This document shows, in pieces, positions 35,203-43,902 of a DNA stretch of 64,000 bases. Below the pieces are notes generated by a model. That model was not told the origin of the DNA. It saw nothing but the letters and a program-made list of their open reading frames with translations, and ran no database searches. This DNA comes from Micromonospora alfalfae. Its GTDB lineage: Bacteria > Actinomycetota > Actinomycetes > Mycobacteriales > Micromonosporaceae. The stretch spans positions 270,582 through 334,581 of the forward strand of contig NZ_JAKKFH010000034.1 in NCBI RefSeq assembly GCF_022230925.1, written 5' to 3'. The translations under genes were made by a program, and so were the position numbers. Position 1 is the first letter of the stretch, and each line of letters opens with the position of its first letter.

Positions 35203-36600
35203 GTGGCGACGAAGACGGCGACCGGTGGTCTCAGCCGGATCACCATCGTGGCTCCGCGTACCCGGATGGATCTGGCGCTGCCGTCGGACGTGCCGATGGC
35301 CGACCTGCTGCCCACACTGCTGCGTTACGCCGGCGAGGACATGGCCGACGAGGGTGCGCGGCACGGCGGCTGGGCACTGTCCCGGTTGGGTGGTGCGCCC
35401 CTCGACGGTGGTCGTACCGCGGCGCAGCTCAGCGTCCGCGACGGTGAGGTGCTCTACTTCAACCCCCGGTCCGACGCCGCGCCGGAAATCGTCTTCGATG
35501 ACGTGGTGGACGCGGTCGCCACAGCCACCAACCAGCGCCCCGGCGCCTGGCAGGTCGGCGCGACCCGCTCCTTCGCTGTGGTCTTCGCGGCGGCGGCGTT
35601 CGGCGCCGGCGCGCTGGCCGCCCTCTTCGCCGGTCCGCCGCACCTGCCCGGCGCGCTGGCCGCGCTGCTGGTCGCGGTGGCGCTGTTGGTGGGCGCGGCG
35701 GTGCTGTCCAGGGCCGCCGGTGACAGCGGCATCGGCGCGGTGCTGGCCCTCGTCGGCCTGGTGCACGCGGCCACCGGCGGTCTGCTGCTGCTCGCCGGCG
35801 ATCAATCGTTGACCGACCTGGCCGGTCCGCATGTCCTGCTCGCGGCGACCGCGGCGGTGGTGGCCGGCGCGGTGGCAGTGCTGGCGGTCGGCGACCGGTA
35901 CCCCCTCTTCTTCGCCGCGATCGGGGTCGCGGCCGCCACCGGTCTGGGCGCGGTGCTCTGCCTGGCCCTCAGCCTCGACGCGGCGGCCTCCGCCGCGGTG
36001 GTCGCGGCTGTCGCGTTCGGCGTGGTGCCGGCGCTGCCGATGATGGCCTACCGGCTGGCCCGGCTGCCGGTGCCGTCGATTCCGACCGGTCCGGAGGACC
36101 TGAAGACCGACAGCGAGTCGGTGGACGGCCGCCAGGTGCTCCAGCAGAGTGAGCGCGCCGACCAGTTCCTCACCGGTCTGCTGTGGACGGTGTCACTGCT
36201 GGTGCTGGGCGCGCAGATCGTGCTGGCCCTGGACGGACGCCTGCCCGCGGTGCTGCTGTGTCTGGTGCTGGCACTGCTGGCGCTGCTGCGGGCCCGCCCC
36301 CTCCTGGGCCGGGCCCAGCGCACCCCGGTGCTGCTGACCGGCACCGTGGGTCTGGGCCTGGCCGCCGCGACCACCTTCGCCGGTGGGTCGCTGCCGGTCC
36401 GGCTCGGCCTGATCCTGGGCGGGCTGGTGCTCGCCGCGGTGATCAGCCTGATCTACGGTCTGACAGTCGCCGGCAAGCGCATCTCGCCGGTCTGGGGCCG
36501 CCTGCTCGACATCGCCGAGATCCTGCTCATCATCGCGCTGGTGCCGCTCGCCTTCTGGGTCTGCGGCCTCTACGGCTGGATCGTCAACCTCCGACCCTGA
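35203..36600 (+). CDS. eccD: Type VII secretion integral membrane protein EccD
   Basis: 465 aa. GTG 35203 is chosen because GGAGG (35193-35197) is 5 nt upstream; GTG 35137 would add 22 residues. Residues about 10-95 are the ubiquitin-like (YukD) cytosolic domain: RITIVAPRTRMDLALPSDVP, then VLYFNPRSDAAPEI. About eleven membrane helices fill the rest, starting at FAVVFAAAAFGAGALAALF. EccD forms the core of the membrane pore with EccB, EccC and EccE. It converges on eccE (10 bp between stops). Confidence 0.93.
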   Translation: MATKTATGGLSRITIVAPRTRMDLALPSDVPMADLLPTLLRYAGEDMADEGARHGGWALSRLGGAPLDGGRTAAQLSVRDGEVLYFNPRSDAAPEIVFDDVVDAVATATNQRPGAWQVGATRSFAVVFAAAAFGAGALAALFAGPPHLPGALAALLVAVALLVGAAVLSRAAGDSGIGAVLALVGLVHAATGGLLLLAGDQSLTDLAGPHVLLAATAAVVAGAVAVLAVGDRYPLFFAAIGVAAATGLGAVLCLALSLDAAASAAVVAAVAFGVVPALPMMAYRLARLPVPSIPTGPEDLKTDSESVDGRQVLQQSERADQFLTGLLWTVSLLVLGAQIVLALDGRLPAVLLCLVLALLALLRARPLLGRAQRTPVLLTGTVGLGLAAATTFAGGSLPVRLGLILGGLVLAAVISLIYGLTVAGKRISPVWGRLLDIAEILLIIALVPLAFWVCGLYGWIVNLRP

Positions 36601-36610
36601 CCAGCACCGG

Positions 36611-37798
36611 TCAGCGCGACCGCAGACCGGTGGAGACGCCCAGCGCCGACGCGACCGGAGCGGTGGCGTAGACGCCCGGGGCGTGCTGACCGTCCATCGG
36701 CCGGGTGGACGCACCCACCCGGCCGGCGACCTCACGAACCACCTTGACCAGGGCCTCGACGTGGTTGTCCATCGCCGCGACCCGCAACAGCGGTGCCGCC
36801 ACCCGACCGTCTGACGAGACGGTCACGGCCACCGTGTGCGACGGCGCCGAGGTCGCGGTGATCGCGTCCACGAGCGGACCGAGCGGCGCGTCGAAGCGGC
36901 CCCGCAGCGCCATGCAGCGGTGCGTCCAGCCGCCGCCGCGCAACCCACGCCAACTCTCCGCCGGCGCCTCGGGCACCAGGTCCAGACCGGCGGCCGAGAC
37001 GATGGCCGCGCGCAGCTCCTCCCTGCCCAGCGGGCGATGTGCCAGCCCCGCCGAGGTCAGCGCCTTGCCGAGCCTGCCGATCCCGGCCGCCACCGTCCGG
37101 TGCACGCCGGTCAGCCCACCGCCGCGGCTCACCGCCTCGACCCGGGCGTCCCGGACGGTGAGCCGCACCGCCACCCACACGGTCCGGTGGGCAGCCGGCG
37201 GCGCACCGGGTGCCGGGTACCAGACCAACGTGTGCGCGACGACCTGGGCCCGGGAGACCGGGGCGCTGAAGTCGGTGAGCACCCGCAGCGCGCGGTCCAC
37301 CGCGGCGGCGTCGACGGAGCCGACCGCCGCACCGGTCGCGGACTGCAGGGCGACGGCCGCGAACCAGCCCTGGTCGTCACGCCCGATGCCGAGCCGGGTG
37401 CCTCGGTCGGTCAGCTCGATGACGCTCAGCTCAGGAGCGAGCGCAGCCAACCTCGGGTCGGTCGCGGTGCCGCCGGCCAGCGCGGCCGACGCCCGCTCAC
37501 CGCGTCGCCGCAACCGCCGGCGCAGCAGCAGGTCCTCGAACCACCAGCGGCCACCCCGACGGGCGAAGGCCGCCAGGACGACCAGCAGCGCCGCGGCGCC
37601 CGCCGCGGCGAGCACCCAGCTCGGCCCGGCCGTGGCGGCCCAGACGCCGACCACGCACAACTCCAGTACGACGAGCTGCCCGACGAGCACGGGGCCGACC
37701 CGCCCACGGCCGGGCCGCTCAGCCGGGGGCACCGGCCGGCTCGGAACGTCGACAGGGTCCGTGACCGCTCGGGCGGGTGGCGCCTGAACCTGCGTCAT
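36611..37798 (-). CDS. eccE: Type VII secretion protein EccE
   Basis: 395 aa from ATG 37798, with GGAGGG upstream (about 11 nt). Two N-terminal membrane helices (about 35-75, VGPVLVGQLVVLELCVVGVW, then WVLAAAGAAALLVVLAAF) are followed by a basic stretch and a cytosolic domain containing GTRLGIGRDDQGWFAAVAL. It is typical of EccE, the peripheral subunit of the ESX membrane complex. It is divergent from eccB with 161 bp between starts and convergent with eccD. Confidence 0.88.
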   Translation of the reverse strand: MTQVQAPPARAVTDPVDVPSRPVPPAERPGRGRVGPVLVGQLVVLELCVVGVWAATAGPSWVLAAAGAAALLVVLAAFARRGGRWWFEDLLLRRRLRRRGERASAALAGGTATDPRLAALAPELSVIELTDRGTRLGIGRDDQGWFAAVALQSATGAAVGSVDAAAVDRALRVLTDFSAPVSRAQVVAHTLVWYPAPGAPPAAHRTVWVAVRLTVRDARVEAVSRGGGLTGVHRTVAAGIGRLGKALTSAGLAHRPLGREELRAAIVSAAGLDLVPEAPAESWRGLRGGGWTHRCMALRGRFDAPLGPLVDAITATSAPSHTVAVTVSSDGRVAAPLLRVAAMDNHVEALVKVVREVAGRVGASTRPMDGQHAPGVYATAPVASALGVSTGLRSR

Positions 37799-37959
37799 CG
37801 CTGACTGTCCCTCCTGCACGGTACGACCCTGCGCCGGTCGGTCCGGTGCCGGCCACGAGCGGTGGTCCCAAGGAACCACCGTCGGCCCCTTATCGTAGGG
37901 AAGCCCGCGACGGCACCCCGACCCTGATCGTCGCGGATCCACCCCGCCGGAGGTAAGTC
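37799..37959. promoter_or_regulatory. Divergent promoter region eccE / eccB
   Basis: 161 bp between starts, with GGAGGTAAGTC in front of eccB and GGAGGG in front of eccE. A direct-looking promoter cannot be read, but CCCCTTATCGTAGGGA (37886-37901) is the least G+C-rich part and contains TATCGT, a candidate -10 for eccB. Confidence 0.35.
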
Positions 37960-39579
37960 ATGCGGACCCGCCGCGATCAGGTGCAGGCGTACCGCTTCGT
38001 CACCCGCCGCATCGTCTCCGCCTTGCTGTCGGGCGATCCGGAGACCACCAACCTGCCGATGCGACGGCTCGGCATGGCCGTCTTCGGCAGTGTCCTCACC
38101 GCGGCCATCGTGCTCGGCGGGGTGGGCGCCTACGGCCAGTTGACCGGTGGCACGGCGCCGCTGGACGACCAGACCCTTGTCATCGAAAGGGAGACCGGCG
38201 CGACGTACGTGTTCATCGGGGGCAAGCTGCACCCGACGCTGAACTACACCTCGGCCCGCCTCATCGTGAACGACGCGAGTGCCCAGGTGCGGACGATGTC
38301 CCAGGCGTCGCTGCGGGACCGGCCCCGCGGCGTCACCGTCGGCATCGTCGGGGCGCCGGACGCCCTGCCGGACCGCAAGTCGCTGACCGGGCTGCCCTGG
38401 TCGGTCTGCGACGTGCCCGACCCGGTCGACCGGCAGCGGTCCAGCACCCGACTGGTGATCGACCGGGCGCTGCCCGGCGGCACGCCGCTGGGTGACCGGG
38501 CGGTGCTGGTCTCGGTGAACGACCAGCGATACCTGGTCACCAACAACACCCGACTCCAGCTACTCGATCCGTCCCGCACGATCACGGCGCTGCGGATGGC
38601 CGGCACCGAGCGACTCCAGGTCGGGCAGCAACTGCTCAACGCCGTACCGGCCGGGCCACCGCTGCGCCGGCCGTCGCTGCCCGGTGAGGGCGAGCCCAGC
38701 AGTCGCACGGTGGCCGGGCAGTCGCACGACGTCGGTTCGGTGTTCAAGGCCGCCGGGCGGCACTACGTGCTGACCCGGGACGCTCTCGTCTCGATCAGTG
38801 AGATCACCGCTCTGCTGCTCGTCAGCAACGGCGGTCGGATCACCGACATCACCCCGAACCAGGCCAGCGAGGCGTTCGAGGAACGGCGGATCGAGGAGGA
38901 CGGGGTGCCCCCGACGATGCCCGCCCTCTACCCGGCCCAGCCCGGTCAGACCACGCTGTGCGCGACGTACCGCAAGGGCAGCGCGGGCGGCCCGCCGACC
39001 ACCACCCTGGAGGTCTTCGACCGGGTGCCGAGCGAGTTGACCGACAGCGATCCGGGCCTGGTGCCGGTGCGCCAGACCAGGCGCGACGCCGTACGCACCG
39101 CTGAGGCGGTGCTGCTGCCCGGCGGCAAGGGTGTCATCGCGCAGGCCTCGCCGGGCGCCGGGACCAGCGGGTCCGGTGCCGCCGGGTCGACGATCTACCT
39201 GATCAGCCCGCAGGGCATCCGGTATCCGCTCGGCTCGGCGGCGACACTGGACGTGCTCGGTTACGGCGGGATCACCCCGCTGGCGGTGCCCGGCTCCCTG
39301 CTCGCGCTGATCCCGACCGGGCCGACGCTGGACCGCGAGGACGCGTTCGCCGTCTTCGCCGCCGACGGGCCGGCACCGAGCGCACCGCCGTCGGCCGCGC
39401 CGAAGTCGGGCTCACCATCAGCGGCGCCGCCCTCGGGCACGCCGTCCGCGGCGTCACCGTCGGGGTCGTCCTCCGCTGCGCCACCGTCGGGGTCGACGTC
39501 GTCGAGTCCGGCCGGTGGCACGCCGTCGAGCGGCGGGACCGGCGGGGGGTCCACGGAATCGATCGGCACCGACGGCTGA
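37960..39579 (+). CDS. eccB: Type VII secretion protein EccB
   Basis: 539 aa from ATG 37960, with GGAGGT upstream. The canonical start MRTRRDQVQAYRFVTRRIVS is followed by one membrane helix (about 37-60) and a large extracytoplasmic domain with the periplasmic repeats of EccB; Cys pairs such as SVCDVPDP and TLCATYRKG are as in the family. The last 70 or so residues are Ser/Pro/Gly low complexity (repeated SAAPPSG-like units), probably a wall-spanning tail. It is followed by two co-directional genes for secreted or associated proteins. Confidence 0.94.
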   Translation: MRTRRDQVQAYRFVTRRIVSALLSGDPETTNLPMRRLGMAVFGSVLTAAIVLGGVGAYGQLTGGTAPLDDQTLVIERETGATYVFIGGKLHPTLNYTSARLIVNDASAQVRTMSQASLRDRPRGVTVGIVGAPDALPDRKSLTGLPWSVCDVPDPVDRQRSSTRLVIDRALPGGTPLGDRAVLVSVNDQRYLVTNNTRLQLLDPSRTITALRMAGTERLQVGQQLLNAVPAGPPLRRPSLPGEGEPSSRTVAGQSHDVGSVFKAAGRHYVLTRDALVSISEITALLLVSNGGRITDITPNQASEAFEERRIEEDGVPPTMPALYPAQPGQTTLCATYRKGSAGGPPTTTLEVFDRVPSELTDSDPGLVPVRQTRRDAVRTAEAVLLPGGKGVIAQASPGAGTSGSGAAGSTIYLISPQGIRYPLGSAATLDVLGYGGITPLAVPGSLLALIPTGPTLDREDAFAVFAADGPAPSAPPSAAPKSGSPSAAPPSGTPSAASPSGSSSAAPPSGSTSSSPAGGTPSSGGTGGGSTESIGTDG

Positions 39580-39667
39580 GCAGCTTCGACGGGTCGCCCG
39601 GAGTCGCACTGGTGGACTAACCTGGATGTCGCTGACGGTTGTCAACCAGAACGACGGGGATGTTGCC

Positions 39668-40036
39668 ATGGCCGGGCGTACGGAAGTCGACCTGTTGTCC
39701 CTTGAGGACTTCCACGAGCACCTGGCCTCGCGGTTGAGCCAGGCCGAGTCGGTGCTGCGCAAGCTCAACACCGAGATGCAGTGCCGTCCTCCGGCGCTGG
39801 GCTCGTTCTTCGACGCCACCGACAAGGCGCGTCGCTACAGCGAGGTCCACCAGTCCTATGTCGACCAGGCCGAGCGCATCAGGCAGGCGGTGCTGGCGGC
39901 GCAGCAGGCGACCAGCACGATCCTGAACAACTACCGCACCGCCGAGGCGCGCAACGCGGCCAACGCCGACGATGTCACCGCCGCGCTGACCCCTGTCGAC
40001 CGGGCGTTTCAGGCGAAGGAGGACGGGCGTGTCTGA
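39668..40036 (+). CDS. Helical type VII-associated protein, 122 aa
   Basis: 122 aa from ATG 39668, with GGGGAT upstream. The protein is entirely helical with little hydrophobicity and no membrane segment (SLEDFHEHLASRLSQAESVL, later QAVLAAQQATSTILNNYRTA). Its length and hairpin pattern are like WXG100/EspC proteins, but there is no WXG turn; the middle contains CRPPALGSFFDATDKARRYS. It overlaps the next, WXG-containing gene by 8 bp, and the ribosome-binding site of that gene lies in its last codons, so they are coupled and probably pair as a heterodimer, much as PE/PPE or EspC-like pairs do. I do not recognise a named family. Confidence 0.83.
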   Translation: MAGRTEVDLLSLEDFHEHLASRLSQAESVLRKLNTEMQCRPPALGSFFDATDKARRYSEVHQSYVDQAERIRQAVLAAQQATSTILNNYRTAEARNAANADDVTAALTPVDRAFQAKEDGRV

Positions 40037-41324
40037 ATACACCCAGCGCTACCAGGGCAACAGCCACCAGCAGCTGTACGACGGCCTGATGGCGGGCAAG
40101 CCGGAGCAGATCGAGGGCGTGGCCACCCAGTGGGCCGAGGTCAAGGGCATCCTCGACGGCCTCGGCCGGGATCTGGGCGGCGACCTCGACAAGCTCAGCA
40201 ACACGTGGACGGGGTCGGCGGGTCGGGAGTTCCATCGGCGACTCAGCCTGATCGTCGCCCACACCGACGCGTTGGGCGAAGGGATGGCCGGCATCAAGCA
40301 GGGGTTGACCATGATGGCCGACCATCTGCGCGACGCCCACAAGCAGGCCGAGAGCCCTGAGGAGACCGACGACAACGACAAGGCGATCGGCGGCGCGATC
40401 AAAGGTGGCGCGGTCTTCGGTCTGACCGGTCTGATCGTCGGGGGCATCGCGGGGCACCAGCAGGACAAGGCAGAGCAGGAGAAGGCCCACCAGCGGATGG
40501 TGAACCTGGTGGCCGGCCTGGCCAACAGTTACGAGATCTCGGCCTACGACCGGGTGGTCGAACCACCCCCGCCCGACCCGGATACTCCGAGCACCGCCCG
40601 CAAGGATCCGACGACGTCACAGAGCGTCTCGGCCATCGCCAGGGTGACCGGTGGCCCCACCACCGGCGCGGACTCCGGGCACACCGGCGACGCGACCATC
40701 TCGACGCCCGACCGGGTTGCCCAACTGCCTGGCGACGGTTCGACGCCGGGCGATGTCGGCTCGGGCACCGGCGGCAGCCCTGCTGTCGGTGCCGCGCCGA
40801 TCGGTGCTGGCAATGACTTCGCTGACCGCGGCACCTCCCTCGCCGGCGCCGACCCTCTGGTCGGCGGCGCGCTGCTCGGCGGTGGTGCCGCCGGGCTGGC
40901 CGGGCTGTCCGGGCCGGTCGGCGCGCCCACTGCGGCGAGCACCGGTCCCGGCCTGCTCTACGGAGCACCGGGCGGGTCACCGGCCGGCGGGGTGTTGCGC
41001 AGCGGCGCGCTGGCCGGCTCGGGCAACGCACCCCCCGCCTCGGCTCGACCGACCGGCGGTGGTGCGGCTCCGGCGGAGACCCGCGCCGCCAACGGGGTCG
41101 GGCGCAGCATCGACGGCCAGCGTGGTGGGAGCGGCGGACGCCCGGCCATGACCGGTGGCAACGCCCGACCGGGGTCCGGCGGCGGCCGGCCCGGTGTGCT
41201 CGGCGGGCAGGGTCGCGCGCAGGATGACGACTCCGACGAGCGGCTGACCTGGTTGACCGAGGACGAGATGGTGTGGCAGGGCGACGAGAAGGCCGCACCG
41301 CCGGTGCTCGGCACCGGCGACTGA
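40029..41324 (+). CDS. Large WXG-domain protein, likely type VII substrate
   Basis: 431 aa from GTG 40029, with AAGGAGG upstream in the preceding gene. Residues 1-110 form a WXG-like helical hairpin with NTWTGSAGREF at the turn. A Gly/Ala hydrophobic stretch (about 119-138, IGGAIKGGAVFGLTGLIVGG) follows, then about 260 residues of Gly/Ala/Pro/Ser low complexity. The C-terminus ends in an acidic motif LTWLTEDEMVWQGDEKAAPP. This N-domain plus disordered linker plus acidic end is common in actinobacterial ESX substrates next to eccB. The role after secretion is unknown. Confidence 0.87.
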   Translation: MSEYTQRYQGNSHQQLYDGLMAGKPEQIEGVATQWAEVKGILDGLGRDLGGDLDKLSNTWTGSAGREFHRRLSLIVAHTDALGEGMAGIKQGLTMMADHLRDAHKQAESPEETDDNDKAIGGAIKGGAVFGLTGLIVGGIAGHQQDKAEQEKAHQRMVNLVAGLANSYEISAYDRVVEPPPPDPDTPSTARKDPTTSQSVSAIARVTGGPTTGADSGHTGDATISTPDRVAQLPGDGSTPGDVGSGTGGSPAVGAAPIGAGNDFADRGTSLAGADPLVGGALLGGGAAGLAGLSGPVGAPTAASTGPGLLYGAPGGSPAGGVLRSGALAGSGNAPPASARPTGGGAAPAETRAANGVGRSIDGQRGGSGGRPAMTGGNARPGSGGGRPGVLGGQGRAQDDDSDERLTWLTEDEMVWQGDEKAAPPVLGTGD

Positions 41325-41383
41325 CCACGGCCCGCCGCCGGCACGCCCGCACCACCGGCGGTGCCGCCCCGACGTTGCACGGC

Positions 41384-41414
41384 GCCCCCGATCGGACCCG
41401 ATCCGGTCGGGGGC
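41384..41414 (+). terminator. Terminator after the eccB operon
   Basis: GCCCCCGATCGG (41384-41395) and CCGGTCGGGGGC (41403-41414) pair over 12 positions with one mismatch, 7-nt loop, 60 bp beyond the stop of the large WXG protein. It probably ends the eccB - 122-aa - 431-aa transcript. Confidence 0.65.
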
Positions 41415-41529
41415 ACTGCCGTTCCGGGCCTCTACCGCCGGCGTCCACAGTGCGCATGGTGGTGGCGGTCACGCCCGCGCGGTCCGTCGCCGTGCTGCGG
41501 TAGGCCGGGACGGGCGATAGGTTGGTCGG

Positions 41530-41889
41530 GTGTCGTCCGCAGCGTCTGTCCGCCCAGCCAGGTGGGCTGCGCTGCGGTCACTGCGGGAACTGACCCGCCT
41601 GGCGGTCACCGCGCTGGTGCTCGCGGTCGGCCTCGGTGCCGCTCTCGCCGCGACGCCACCGCCCGCCCCCACGCAGCTGCGGCCCAGTGCCGTGAGCAGC
41701 CGGGTGGCAGATGTCCGCCCCGACACCGGCCCGGCCAACCAGCGGGCCGCACAGCCCGCCGAAGCCCCGCCGGCCGGCACGCTCGACACCGCCACGGCGA
41801 CCGTTCCGGTCGCGGCAGGCCCGGTGCACGTCCCGGCCATCGATCCCGGCCGTGGCTCTCCTGCACGACGCGGCCCGCCCGCCCGCTGA
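41530..41889 (+). CDS. Small exported or membrane-anchored protein, unknown
   Basis: 119 aa from GTG 41530. A hydrophobic segment (about 24-41, RLAVTALVLAVGLGAALAAT) follows a basic N-terminus, then an Ala/Pro/Thr-rich tail. It reads like an exported small protein. ATAGGTT 7-14 nt upstream may be a -10 of a leaderless message. No family is recognised; coding potential is plausible but not certain. Confidence 0.5.
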   Translation: MSSAASVRPARWAALRSLRELTRLAVTALVLAVGLGAALAATPPPAPTQLRPSAVSSRVADVRPDTGPANQRAAQPAEAPPAGTLDTATATVPVAAGPVHVPAIDPGRGSPARRGPPAR

Positions 41890-42046
41890 ACCAGGCCCGG
41901 CGATCCCCGGGGCCCGATCCCGGCTGATCCTCCCGCACGGCACCTGACTTCGCCGTCGACGGGACCATCCCGCCACCGGGCCGACCGGTGCTGCCGCGCC
42001 TTCCTGCCGCCCGTCGATACCCGCCTTCGACCGCGAGGTGCTGAAC

Positions 42047-42865
42047 ATGCAAACCATCCTCTCCGCCGTCCTGCCAGACCTCTCCCGGGCCGCCGTCATC
42101 TGGCTGAGCCTGCTCGGGGTGGTGGCCGTCGCTGTCTCCGCTCTGCTGCTGCGGCCCGGCCGGCTCCGCTTCGACCCGGGCTCCCGGATCCGCCGCGCCG
42201 CCATGCCGAGCCAACTTGAGCAGGCGCAGGAGGAGCGGGAGCAGAGCCGCTACGCGCAGGAGGTCGCGGTGGCCGCGGAGCGGGCGACCACCACCGTGCG
42301 GCGCCGCCGGGCGGAGTGGGTGGCCGCGCAGGAGGCGGTCGAGGCGGCCTGGCTGGCGTACGAGGCGGCCGAGGCTGGCGTACGGCGGCTCGACGCGGCG
42401 GCCGCGATGCCGCTGCCGCACACCGCACGGACCCCCGCCGAGTACGCGGACCGCGAGCGCTACCTGCACCGGGCGGCGCTGGATGCGTACTGGCGGCGGG
42501 AGCTGTCGGTGGAGCAGCTCAGCGACGTCTTCGCGCACCGCGACGGGTGGGACCCGCGACTGCACCCCGTCGAGCAGGAGCTGGTGCTCCAGCGGGCGAT
42601 CCGGGACAACCTGGCGGCCCGGCACGCCGCAGCCCGCGAGCGGGAGCAGGCCGCGTGGCGGGCGGCGGAGTTGGCGGTGGCCGCGGCTCGCAGTCTGCGC
42701 GAGGAGGCGCACGCCGCGACCGGACGACGGGTCGCCGAGTCGGCGTCGGTGCTGCCGCTGAGCGAGGTTGCCCGACCGGTGGGCGCGCAGACCCGGGAGA
42801 ACGTCGAGCAGACCCGGGAGAACAAGGTGACCGCGCGCGGCCGTGCGACGGTGCCCGCGTTCTGA
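42047..42865 (+). CDS. Membrane-anchored coiled-coil protein, unknown
   Basis: 272 aa from ATG 42047, with GCGAGG 8 nt upstream. One N-terminal membrane helix (about 15-36, AAVIWLSLLGVVAVAVSALL) is followed by long Ala/Glu/Arg-rich helix (EQAQEEREQSRYAQEVAVAA and further heptads to about 240). The region RHAAAREREQAAWRAAELAV is a second strong coil. The end has two direct copies of QTREN (AQTRENVEQTREN). No catalytic motif. It lies upstream of the DUF1232 protein on the same strand. Confidence 0.8.
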   Translation: MQTILSAVLPDLSRAAVIWLSLLGVVAVAVSALLLRPGRLRFDPGSRIRRAAMPSQLEQAQEEREQSRYAQEVAVAAERATTTVRRRRAEWVAAQEAVEAAWLAYEAAEAGVRRLDAAAAMPLPHTARTPAEYADRERYLHRAALDAYWRRELSVEQLSDVFAHRDGWDPRLHPVEQELVLQRAIRDNLAARHAAAREREQAAWRAAELAVAAARSLREEAHAATGRRVAESASVLPLSEVARPVGAQTRENVEQTRENKVTARGRATVPAF

Positions 42866-42898
42866 GCCGCGCAGGCTCGGGTGGGTTAGCGTGACGGC

Positions 42899-43240
42899 AT
42901 GTCCCGACAGGCGTGGGTCCTCGTGGTGGTCGCCAGCATCCTGGCGCTCGCCACACTGGTCGGTGCCGTGGTGCTGGCGGTGCGCGTGGTGCGCACCCGG
43001 CGGATGCTGACCGGGCTGGGCGCGGGCGGCAAGGTCGCCTTCTACGGGGCGCTGATCTACACGATCTTCCCGGTCGACGTTCTGCCGGACCCGATCTACC
43101 TGGATGACATGGGGGTCCTGGCCGCCGCGCTGATCTACCTGACCCGGCTGGTGCACCAACGTCGGGCGGCGGGTCGCCAGCTACCGGGTCAGCCGGACGC
43201 TCCGCCGGATCGGGGCCAGGTGCGCCGCCGCGTGCCATGA
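42899..43240 (+). CDS. DUF1232 (YkvA-like) membrane protein
   Basis: 113 aa from ATG 42899. First helix about 6-28, then the DUF1232 signature: FYGALIYTIFPVDVLPDPIY, continuing LDDMGVLAAALIYLTRLV. The function of this family is unknown. The C-terminal 25 residues are basic and hydrophilic. It begins 33 bp after the coiled-coil gene and ends 31 bp before the PPOX gene, so the three may share a transcript. Confidence 0.85.
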   Translation: MSRQAWVLVVVASILALATLVGAVVLAVRVVRTRRMLTGLGAGGKVAFYGALIYTIFPVDVLPDPIYLDDMGVLAAALIYLTRLVHQRRAAGRQLPGQPDAPPDRGQVRRRVP

Positions 43241-43271
43241 TCGGGGTCGGTTTGGTGGACAGGGGACGGGC

Positions 43272-43679
43272 ATGGCGGGCGATCATCGGTTGGACGTGCA
43301 CGATGAGCGGGTTGTCGCCTTCTGCGCCGAACGGCACCTGGCGACGCTGACCACCCTGCGGGCGGACGGCACCCCGCACGTCGTACCGGTCGGGGTGACT
43401 CTCGACCCGGCCGCCGGCCTGGCCCGGGTCATCACCTCCGGCGCCTCCAGCAAGGCCCGTCAGGTGGCGGCTGCGGGCGCGGCGGGCGCGGCGGTTGCCG
43501 TGTGCCATGTGGATGGCCGCCGCTGGTTGACCATCGAGGGCCGCGCGGTGCTGCGGTCGGATCCGGCCGCCGTGGCGGAGGCGGAGCGGCGGTACGCCGA
43601 GCGGTATCGGACGCCGCGTCCGAATCCGGAGCGGGTGGTCATCGAGATCACCGTGACCAGGCTGTTGGGCAGCCTCTGA
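43272..43679 (+). CDS. PPOX-class split-barrel flavin/F420 oxidoreductase-like protein
   Basis: 135 aa from ATG 43272 (GGGGACGGG upstream). The pyridoxamine-phosphate-oxidase-like split barrel is indicated by FCAERHLATLTTLRADGTPH and VVPVGVT, then VITSGASSKARQVAAAGAAG, the phosphate-contact Lys region, and WLTIEGRAVL. Many short actinobacterial members use F420 or FMN; the substrate and cofactor here are unknown. The C-terminus RVVIEITVTRLLG completes the barrel. Confidence 0.85.
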   Translation: MAGDHRLDVHDERVVAFCAERHLATLTTLRADGTPHVVPVGVTLDPAAGLARVITSGASSKARQVAAAGAAGAAVAVCHVDGRRWLTIEGRAVLRSDPAAVAEAERRYAERYRTPRPNPERVVIEITVTRLLGSL

Positions 43680-43902
43680 GCTGACCGTGTGTCCCCGATG
43701 ACCGGTTCGGGTCGGGCAGGGACGCCGCGCGACCCCGGGGCCCGCAGCCGGCGGAATTCTCCGTGGAGCAGAGCCGTTACGCCCTCGGTACGGCCAGGGC
43801 CGAGACCACAGATGGTCGGCCCCCGTGTTGCGCCGAGCGCCATTCCCGGTGCTGCCGCCCTCCGCTGGCCGGAGGCGCCAACCCCCGAACGGAGACTCGA
43901 CA

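Noticed and set aside
31011..35447. Very long open frame on the plus strand, antisense to eccC
   Set aside because: It mirrors the eccC codons; the translation is Arg/His/Gln/Gly-rich with no domain, and the opposite strand has clear FtsK/SpoIIIE motifs. In DNA this G+C-rich, antisense frames stay open by base composition.
43680..43902. Short frames upstream of the C39 peptidase
   Set aside because: They lack ribosome-binding sites and protein-like composition; the peptidase start at 43903 has a good Shine-Dalgarno and signal peptide.
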